From positions 1 through 11,524 of the forward strand of contig CAAGIU010000461.1 of the NCBI GenBank assembly GCA_900770015.1: DNA of 11,524 nucleotides. The letters are read 5' to 3'. Position numbers and translations under genes: made by a program. Below, piece after piece: positions 7,801 to 11,524 of this stretch. Position 1 is the stretch's first letter, and the number at the start of each line of letters is the position of its first letter. Below the pieces are notes generated by a model. That model did no database searches, was not told where the DNA came from, and saw only the letters and a program-made list of their open reading frames with translations. Origin of the DNA: an uncultured Oscillospiraceae bacterium. Its GTDB lineage: Bacteria > Bacillota_A > Clostridia > Oscillospirales > Oscillospiraceae.

Positions 7801-8311
7801 AGAAGTTGCCCTCCCCGAAAATATCGGCCAGGTTCAGGGCATACTTTCTGGCTTCCTCATAGGCGTTCTCCATCAGATACTGGGGGACGGCACCGGCCAG
7901 ACAGGCAGACAGGGCGATCAGGCCCTCGTGGTGCTCTTTCAGCAGGTCAAGGTCCACCCTGGGCTTGCCGTAAAACCCATGAAGGAAGGCTTCGGAGACC
8001 AGATAGCACAGGTTCTCATAGCCCGTCCGGTTTTTGCACAGCAGCACCAGGTGGTATGGGTCGTTGTCAATGCCGTGGACCCGGTCCTGCATGCCGCGTC
8101 TGGCCACATAGACCTCGCAGCCGATGATGGGCTTGACCCCGGCTGCCTTGGCCGCTTTATAGAAATCAATACAGCCATACATGACGCCGTGGTCCGTGAT
8201 GGCAACCGCCGTCTGCCCCAGCTCCTTGACCCGGTCCATGATGCCGTCGATGCGGCAGGCGCCGTCCAGAAGGCTGTATTCCGTATGGACATGTAAGTGG
8301 ACAAAGCTCAT
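4853..8311 (-). CDS. dnaE: DNA polymerase III subunit alpha (DnaE)
   Basis: A full-length 1152-residue C-family replicative polymerase. The N-terminal PHP domain begins HLHVHTEYSLLDG and keeps its likely metal ligands: His7, His9, Asp16, His41, Glu66, His87, Cys137, Asp205 and His207. The polymerase palm carries the catalytic aspartates Asp398 and Asp400 in PDFDTDF and Asp548 in KMDFLGLR, with PGRGSGAAS (355-363) upstream. Then come the fingers and tandem helix-hairpin-helix region, the sliding-clamp motif QLGLF (908-912), and an OB fold around 984-1060 (VSIAGIVQTVKLK). It adds nucleotides in leading- or lagging-strand synthesis within the replisome; Firmicutes usually carry PolC as well. The ATG overlaps the whiA stop as ATGA (8308-8311), with GGAGG at 8319-8323, so it is tightly coupled to whiA. 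Length and domains fit ordinary DnaE. Confidence 0.98.
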   Translation of the reverse strand: MSFVHLHVHTEYSLLDGACRIDGIMDRVKELGQTAVAITDHGVMYGCIDFYKAAKAAGVKPIIGCEVYVARRGMQDRVHGIDNDPYHLVLLCKNRTGYENLCYLVSEAFLHGFYGKPRVDLDLLKEHHEGLIALSACLAGAVPQYLMENAYEEARKYALNLADIFGEGNFYLELQDHGIEEQQAVNQGVRRLARETGLPLVVTNDAHYLRREDARMQDVLLCIQTGKTVDDENRMRFATEEFYLKSEEELRQLFPGCDEAFENTVKIADACNLDFVFHEYHLPSFPVPEGFTNEAYFQKLCDDGFRERYPHAPQEYKDRLAYEIGVISRMGYVNYYLIVWDFIHYAKEAGIPVGPGRGSGAASIVAYCLHITEVDPMKYSLIFERFLNPERVSMPDFDTDFCQERRGEVIDYVYRKYGADHVAQIVTFGTMAARGAIRDVGRALNFSYAETDVVAKLVPNTPHITLKEAMETSPKLKQLYDTDARIKNLIETAMSLEGMPRNASTHAAGVVITADPVCSYVPLSRNDDTIVTQYTMTTIEELGLLKMDFLGLRNLTVIHDAEEEIRKLVPDFAVANIPDDDPETFAMLTQGKTQGVFQLESAGMTGVCVNMKAGSIEDITAIVALYRPGPMDSIPTFIANKLNPGKITYKTPLLEPILKVTYGCIVYQEQVIEIFRSLGGYTMGQADNIRRAISKKKMKIIEAERKAFVYGDPQQNISGAIARGVSEGVAQSIYDEIVDFANYAFNKAHAVCYAVVAYQTAYLKCHYPRQYMAALMTSVLNSAEKIAGYISECREMGIETLKPDINHSDDHFTVEGDAIRFGLGAVKNVGHGLIRSIVSKRSEGGPFTGLEEFLERMGEGELNKRAVENFIKCGAMDCFGRHRSELLAVYDRMMDGIAASRKKNLEGQLGLFSMLSDEAAPSAMQIPQKPEFSPGELMSMEKETTGIYLSGHPMDDYRGYLKNTSVVPIFALKGEDSQYKDEQIVSIAGIVQTVKLKMTRNNTQMAYVTIEDDTASMELILFSNVIGEYGGYVRENEAVVVTGKLSARDDKEPQIVVNRVRPMSDYADPGVRRMLEQDRPRKLSGTLYLRLPTEEGKLYPKIRAIVNMFPGTDPVVLFFADTRLRRGTRCGLQQLMLDELKNVLGEGNVVLK

Positions 8312-9219
8312 TTCGTTACCTCCGCTGCCAGCTCGGTGATCCGCTTCAGGCGATGGCTCATGGCGGGCTTGGAGATCTGCGGCTCCAGCAGCTCCGCCAG
8401 CTCGGAAAGGGATGCTTCGGGATTCTCCTCCCGCAGGACGGCGGCCTGCCTGATTTTCTCCGGGAGAGAATCAAATCTGCCGCTCTCTCTCAGGATCCGG
8501 ATGGCGCGGATCTGCTCCCGGGAGGCATCCACCACCTTGCTGATGTTGGCGTCGTCGCAATTGCACCGGCGATTGACCCGGTTGTTCAGTTCCCGCTCCA
8601 GCCGTGCCTCCAGGATGCCCATATACGCCACCCCCGCCCCCAGCTGGGCAAGGAAATCGGATATCTGCTCACTCTGCTTCAGATAGACGACCTGGGCGCC
8701 GCTTCTGGTGGTGAGCTTGGGCGAAAAGCCCAGCGCCTCGTGGATCAGGGCATAGAATTCTCTGGCGACGCTCTGGTGGGTGGTGGTAAACTCCATGTGA
8801 TAGCCCTTCTCCGGGTCCGTCACACTGCCGCCTGCCAGGAAGGCGCCTCTGAGAAAGGCGAGCTTGCAGCAATCGTTCTCCACATACGGAAGATTGATAT
8901 GCATGGAGAGGGTCTGCCTGCAGTCAAAGCCAAAGGCCTCCATGACGGCAGCCAGCTTGCCGGAGTCGGAAAGCTGAAACACAAATTTTCCCCCGGTGCC
9001 CTCGCCGGATTGGCTGTCGAAGCCGAAGCCGAAGGTCTTTTTGAACAGCCTGGGCAAGATCCCGGCAAATTCCCTGGATTCGGTTATGATTCGGATGCTG
9101 TCGGTGCGAAAGGTATTGCAGAACAGCAAAATACCGAAGCATTCAGCCGCAAGGCAGCAATGCTTCTGGGGAAATGACTGACAAATCTCCGCCTTGGCCG
9201 CGGCAGAAAACGAACGCAT
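8308..9219 (-). CDS. whiA: DNA-binding protein WhiA
   Basis: WhiA is a conserved Gram-positive protein joining a LAGLIDADG homing-endonuclease-like fold, without nuclease activity, to a C-terminal helix-turn-helix. In Streptomyces it is a sporulation regulator; in Bacillus it affects cell division and chromosome segregation. Here the LAGLIDADG-like core is visible as FLRGAFLAGGSVTDP (about 122-136) followed by KGYHMEF. The linker NRVNRRCNCDDANISK (about 213-228) and the C-terminal HTH (ASLSELAELL...KPAMSHRLKRI, about 269-293) match the family. The start is placed at ATG 9217-9219, which has GGAAGGG at a normal distance. The ATG two codons upstream (9223-9225) would touch that ribosome site; using it gives 305 instead of 303 residues. 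The gene begins just after murB and overlaps dnaE by 4 bases. Confidence 0.95.
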   Translation of the reverse strand: MRSFSAAAKAEICQSFPQKHCCLAAECFGILLFCNTFRTDSIRIITESREFAGILPRLFKKTFGFGFDSQSGEGTGGKFVFQLSDSGKLAAVMEAFGFDCRQTLSMHINLPYVENDCCKLAFLRGAFLAGGSVTDPEKGYHMEFTTTHQSVAREFYALIHEALGFSPKLTTRSGAQVVYLKQSEQISDFLAQLGAGVAYMGILEARLERELNNRVNRRCNCDDANISKVVDASREQIRAIRILRESGRFDSLPEKIRQAAVLREENPEASLSELAELLEPQISKPAMSHRLKRITELAAEVTK

Positions 9220-9233
9220 GGACATCCCTTCCG

Positions 9234-10142
9234 TTACCAGATTCTGATCTCAGGCTCCAGACGGATGCCTGAGTTTTCGTATACTTTTTCCGAGACCTCC
9301 CGAAGAAGCGCCTTCACTTCCCCGGCGGTGGCTCCCCCCAGATTCACGGCGAATCCGGCATGCTTTGCGGAGATCCCGGCGTTGCCCACCCGGAAGCCCT
9401 TGAGCCCCGCCCGGTCAATGAGCGCCGCCGCGTAGCCGCCCACAGGCCGCTTGAAGGCGGACCCGGCAGAGGGCAGATCCAGCGGCTGGGAAGCAGAGCG
9501 CTTCGCCAGAAGCTCCTTCATTCTGCCCCTGATGGCCTCGGGCGCATCCGGGGTCAAAACGAAATCGGCGGAAAGCACGATCTCGCCGGAGTCCTCCAGC
9601 GCGCTGTGGCGATAGGAAAATCCCATTTCCTCCCGGGTGCACCGGCGAATATTCCCCTCCCGATCCATCACCAGGACGCTTTCGCAAATCTGCCCGATCT
9701 CACCGCCGTAGGCGCCGGCATTCATATAGACACCGCCGCCCACCGTGCCCGGAATCCCGTGGGCAAACTCCATCCCGGCAAGAGCGTTGTTGGCCGCAAA
9801 TACCGCGGCGCGGCTCATGGTGACGCCGGACATCACCCGGATATGGGTCTCGTCCAGTCTGGTCATGCCGTCCATGCCGTCTTTCAGACAAATCACAATT
9901 CCCGGCACGCCGTCATCCGGCGCCAGAATGTTGGTTCCTGCTCCAAGGATAGCAAGGGATGTGTCCAATTTTTTGGATTCTTTCAAAGCGAAGGCCAGCT
10001 CCTCCGCGCATTTGGGGAAAAGCATCACCTCGGCAGGACCACCGATGCGAAAGGAGGTATGCTTCGCCATTGGTTCGTCCATCCGGAAATCCATTCCCTG
10101 AAAAAGTTCACTTGCTGCCTGCTGTAAATCGCTGTATCCCAT
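9234..10142 (-). CDS. murB: UDP-N-acetylenolpyruvoylglucosamine reductase (MurB)
   Basis: MurB is the FAD- and NADPH-dependent cytoplasmic enzyme that reduces UDP-GlcNAc-enolpyruvate to UDP-MurNAc, the second committed step of peptidoglycan precursor synthesis. The 302-residue protein shows the FAD-binding region KHTSFRIGGPA (27-37), ILGAGTNILAPDDG (65-78) and GIPGTVGGGVYMNAGAYGGEI (129-149). The catalytic residues are present: Arg178 in YRHS, Ser228 in PSAGSAFKRP, and Glu298 in LEPEIRIW. The compact length and the FKRP form of the serine motif indicate a type II MurB. The frame is open 21 codons further upstream, but ATG 10140-10142 is chosen because GGAGG lies at 10150-10154 (7-base spacing) and the region above it is a promoter. 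It is the first gene of the operon, with whiA about 14 bases after its stop. Confidence 0.97.
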   Translation of the reverse strand: MGYSDLQQAASELFQGMDFRMDEPMAKHTSFRIGGPAEVMLFPKCAEELAFALKESKKLDTSLAILGAGTNILAPDDGVPGIVICLKDGMDGMTRLDETHIRVMSGVTMSRAAVFAANNALAGMEFAHGIPGTVGGGVYMNAGAYGGEIGQICESVLVMDREGNIRRCTREEMGFSYRHSALEDSGEIVLSADFVLTPDAPEAIRGRMKELLAKRSASQPLDLPSAGSAFKRPVGGYAAALIDRAGLKGFRVGNAGISAKHAGFAVNLGGATAGEVKALLREVSEKVYENSGIRLEPEIRIW

Positions 10143-10172
10143 AGAAACGCCTCCGGGTGTATGAATGGAACA

Positions 10173-10201
10173 ATTATAACACATTCTATTACAGTATGCA
10201 A
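10173..10201 (-). promoter_or_regulatory. Strong promoter of the murB-whiA-dnaE operon
   Basis: On the minus strand TTGCAT (10196-10201) and a perfect TATAAT (10173-10178) are separated by 17 bases. TGT just before the -10 box gives an extended -10 (TGnTATAAT). Transcription would start near 10166, about 24 bases before the murB start codon and just ahead of its GGAGG site. The surrounding bases are AT-rich in an otherwise GC-rich window. The ferredoxin terminator ends about 23 bases upstream, so the operon appears insulated. Confidence 0.85.
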
Positions 10202-10223
10202 ACACATGCTACAATTGTTTTAC

Positions 10224-10256
10224 AAAAAATAACCCTCCGCCGTTTCCGGCAGAGGG
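10224..10256 (-). terminator. Rho-independent terminator of the ferredoxin gene
   Basis: Read on the minus strand, CCCTCTGCCG, loop GAAA and CGGCGGAGGG form a 10-bp stem with a single T-G wobble, followed by TTATTTTTT. It begins about 20 bases after the ferredoxin stop codon (10277-10279). The GC-rich stem, GNRA-type tetraloop and T-tract are all typical of an intrinsic terminator. Confidence 0.92.
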
Positions 10257-10276
10257 CAATGCGCAGCGGGAGGCGC

Positions 10277-10663
10277 TTACTTTTCGACGATCTCCAGGAT
10301 CCCCATGGGACAGGCCTTGGCGCAGATGCCGCAGGCGATGCACTTGGAGGCGGGATTTTCGGGCTTCAGAACCATGACCTTGGTGGGACAGGCCTCGACG
10401 CACTTGCCGCAGCCAACGCAGTTCTTCTTGTTGATCATATACACGCCGGTCTTGGGGTTCTGGGTGATGGCATCGTGCTCGCAGGTCTTCATGCACTTGC
10501 CGCACTGAATGCAGACATTGGGCTTTGCACCGGTCCCCTTGGCGACGATCCGAATGCAGCTGTAATCAGGGTGGAACTCCTTGTAAAATGCCTGGGAGCA
10601 GGCGCGGACACACTCCAGACATGCCATGCACTGAGAATCTTTCTTAACAGAGAGCTTTTTCAT
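10277..10663 (-). CDS. Ferredoxin-like protein with four [4Fe-4S]-type cysteine motifs
   Basis: A 128-residue electron-transfer protein with four complete CX2CX2CX3C motifs: Cys12/15/18/22, 51/54/57/61, 82/85/88/92 and 108/111/114/118. The last two are followed by proline as in classical ferredoxins; the first two are not (CS, CE). Each motif could contribute to a [4Fe-4S] cluster, so up to four clusters are possible. The architecture resembles HycB/HydN/CooF-like small electron-transfer subunits of oxidoreductases, but it has no signal peptide and should be cytoplasmic. The ATG at 10661-10663 has AAGGAG at 10674-10679, spaced 10 bases. It is transcribed alone between its own promoter and terminator, so the usual oxidoreductase partner is not next to it and the role (hydrogenase, aldehyde oxidoreductase or other) cannot be assigned. 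An extra Cys36 lies between motifs one and two. Confidence 0.9.
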   Translation of the reverse strand: MKKLSVKKDSQCMACLECVRACSQAFYKEFHPDYSCIRIVAKGTGAKPNVCIQCGKCMKTCEHDAITQNPKTGVYMINKKNCVGCGKCVEACPTKVMVLKPENPASKCIACGICAKACPMGILEIVEK

Positions 10664-10711
10664 ATGTAAATAACTCCTTTTTCATTCTGTTGCGGGGATT
10701 TCTACGAGAAT

Positions 10712-10740
10712 ATTATATACACAGCCACTCAAAATAGCAA
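10712..10740 (-). promoter_or_regulatory. Promoter of the ferredoxin gene
   Basis: On the minus strand TTGCTA (10735-10740) lies 17 bases from a perfect TATAAT (10712-10717). The predicted start is near 10705, giving a leader of about 42 bases before the ferredoxin ATG. An imperfect inverted repeat (10748-10780) begins 7 bases upstream of the -35 box, a position suitable for an activator or repressor. Confidence 0.75.
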
Positions 10741-10747
10741 TCCTTTT

Positions 10748-10780
10748 TTTCAAATCCGTGCATTTTTATCGAATTTGAAC
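10748..10780. repeat. Imperfect inverted repeat in the divergent intergenic region
   Basis: TTTCAAATCCG (10748-10758) and CGAATTTGAAC (10770-10780) are inverted copies matching at 9 of 11 positions, with an 11-base AT-rich spacer. The core half-site ATTTGAA occurs a third time at 10820-10826, close to the plus-strand lipoprotein gene. The repeat lies between the ferredoxin promoter and the divergent gene, so it could be an operator; no T-tract follows it, so it is not a terminator. AT-rich sequence can give such matches by chance. Confidence 0.4.
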
Positions 10781-10851
10781 AAAGCCTCTGTATGATTATC
10801 TGGGATTTGGGAATACTGCATTTGAATCAATACCAACAAGGAGCATAAAAA

Positions 10852-11238
10852 ATGAAATATGTCAAATTCACAACCGTTTTCCTGGTGCTGGCGGCTATGC
10901 TGCTGACCGGCTGCCGAAACAGATCCGCAAACAGCACAACATCCACCACCAACACCACCACAGCCACCACCGCGCCCACAGTCACCACCCAGACCGAAAC
11001 CGTGGCCCCTGACACCACCCCGACGACCACGGCTCCCAACAGCGGCGCAAACGGCCAAAACGGAACCGATGACACGCCTTTGTCCCAGGACGATACCAAC
11101 GGCGTCACCGGCAGAGCCATGCCCCGAAGCAATGGCGGCGCGACCGGCTCGACCTCCGGCACCAACGGCTCCACCGGCTCCAACCGTGGAACAACCGGCG
11201 CTCAGACCGGGACCGCTTCCACAACGCCCAACCGATAA
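10852..11238 (+). CDS. Small Thr-rich, low-complexity lipoprotein of unknown function
   Basis: A 128-residue protein with a clear type II signal: basic start (MKYVK), hydrophobic core and lipobox LLTGC with Cys21. The mature part has no globular domain that I can see. Residues 25-62 are dominated by Thr with Asn, Ala and Pro; residues 62-92 are polar and acidic; the C-terminal part (about 92-125) is made of Gly, Ser, Thr and Asn in loose S/T-G repeats. Threonine makes up 36 of 128 residues. Such a chain would be a flexible, perhaps glycosylated, tether on the outer face of the membrane (inference). The ATG is supported by AAGGAG at 10838-10843, spaced 8 bases. It is the only convincing plus-strand gene, divergent from the ferredoxin gene; no clear plus-strand promoter is visible, only weak TATGAT-like boxes near 10791. 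Confidence 0.8.
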   Translation: MKYVKFTTVFLVLAAMLLTGCRNRSANSTTSTTNTTTATTAPTVTTQTETVAPDTTPTTTAPNSGANGQNGTDDTPLSQDDTNGVTGRAMPRSNGGATGSTSGTNGSTGSNRGTTGAQTGTASTTPNR

Positions 11239-11246
11239 AAGAGAAA

Positions 11247-11276
11247 GGAAAGGGAACCGCACCCGGTTCCCTTTCC
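11247..11276 (-). terminator. Perfect 13-bp hairpin terminator for the right-edge minus-strand gene
   Basis: GGAAAGGGAACCG (11247-11259) and CGGTTCCCTTTCC (11264-11276) are perfect complements around a 4-base loop. On the minus strand the hairpin is followed by TTTCTCTTTT, a reasonable T-tract, and it begins 3 bases after the stop codon of the right-edge gene. On the plus strand no T-tract follows (GAATCAGAG), so it is a weaker stop for the convergent lipoprotein gene, although it could still protect that mRNA's 3' end. Confidence 0.8.
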
Positions 11277-11279
11277 GAA

Positions 11280-11524
11280 TCAGAGAACGGTTACATACCG
11301 CTCAATTCGCTTCCTTGCCTTCTGTGCCGACGACGCTGCAGCCAGCAAATAATCCTCCCCGCCGTCCTCCTTCCAGGCGGAGGTTACGGAGCTGCCCAGG
11401 CAGACAATGGCCCCGTGGCCCATCCTGTCAAAGCCGTAAGAACAGTTCCTGGCGTTGGCGCCGGAGCAGTCCAGGCCATCCACGATCATGAACAGCCCCG
11501 GATATTTGGCACGCAGCATTTTGA
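11280..11524 (-). CDS. C-terminal end of an unidentified protein, cut by the window edge
   Basis: At least 79 residues in a frame open to the window edge, ending with TGA at 11280-11282 just ahead of the 13-bp hairpin. The readable part, LFMIVDGLDCSGANARNCSYG followed by a Gly-rich stretch (GHGAIVCLGSSVTSAWK) and a helical tail (AASSAQKARKRIERYVTVL), looks like the last strands and helix of a cytoplasmic alpha/beta enzyme; there is no membrane segment. The first Met (11517-11519) is preceded by a sense codon for Lys and shows no ribosome site in the few bases available, so the true start is probably outside. I do not recognise the family. That it is a real gene is supported by coding-like composition and the terminator directly after its stop. 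Confidence 0.6.
   Translation of the reverse strand, partial: KMLRAKYPGLFMIVDGLDCSGANARNCSYGFDRMGHGAIVCLGSSVTSAWKEDGGEDYLLAAASSAQKARKRIERYVTVL

Noticed and set aside
3524..8296. A plus-strand open frame of 1590 codons opposite the lipoprotein and dnaE genes
   Set aside because: It is the shadow of high-GC minus-strand genes with strong codon bias. Its translation is His-, Gly- and Leu-rich without domains, it spans two unrelated real genes and the promoter between them, and it has no convincing ribosome site.
9220..9225. ATG at 9223-9225 as the WhiA start
   Set aside because: It touches the GGAAGGG ribosome site directly, while the ATG at 9217-9219 has normal spacing. The difference is only two residues and cannot be fully settled by eye.
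10143..10205. Extending MurB upstream by 21 codons (MFAYCNRMCY...)
   Set aside because: That stretch contains the -10 and -35 boxes of the operon promoter and has no ribosome site; the downstream ATG has GGAGG at 7 bases.
10920..11010. ACC-rich stretch of the small lipoprotein as a DNA microsatellite or CRISPR-like repeat
   Set aside because: The repeats are irregular, stay in frame and encode a Thr-rich tract. There are no regular spacers or conserved repeat units.

Overview
The window looks like a piece of a high-GC Clostridia genome, most likely from an uncultured gut member of the Oscillospirales or a related group. This is inferred from gene content and order (murB-whiA-dnaE; DUF1385-prmC), strong GGAGG-type ribosome sites, and lipoproteins typical of Firmicutes. 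It appears to be a metagenomic contig end: bases 1-20 are the 3' end of an Illumina TruSeq adapter, not genome.

Almost everything is on the minus strand, so transcription runs from right to left. From the right edge: (1) the C-terminal end of an unidentified protein (11280 to the edge), ended by a 13-bp hairpin. (2) A small Thr-rich lipoprotein gene on the plus strand (10852-11238), the only convincing plus-strand gene. (3) A divergently transcribed ferredoxin-like gene with four CX2CX2CX3C motifs (10277-10663), with its own promoter and a clear Rho-independent terminator. (4) A murB-whiA-dnaE operon (10142 to 4853) behind a strong extended -10 promoter. It joins peptidoglycan precursor synthesis, the WhiA DNA-binding protein and DNA polymerase III alpha; rapZ and yvcK, which usually sit between murB and whiA, are missing. 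(5) After only 54 bases, with a candidate promoter beginning next to the dnaE stop, a second operon: a lipoprotein with three Asp-rich DxDxDG loops, an OmpR-type response regulator, a HAMP sensor histidine kinase, a DUF1385 (YqhQ-like) membrane protein, and the start of prmC, cut by the adapter-marked contig end.

The second operon suggests a three-part envelope-sensing unit (lipoprotein, kinase, regulator) placed ahead of DUF1385 and the release-factor methyltransferase gene. Most of the window is housekeeping. No tRNA, rRNA, CRISPR array, insertion sequence or phage gene was seen, and no gene-free stretch exceeds about 190 bases. The best candidates for something new are the lipoprotein-regulator-kinase unit, the orphan polyferredoxin facing a Thr-rich lipoprotein across a shared region with an inverted repeat, and the rearranged murB-whiA neighbourhood.
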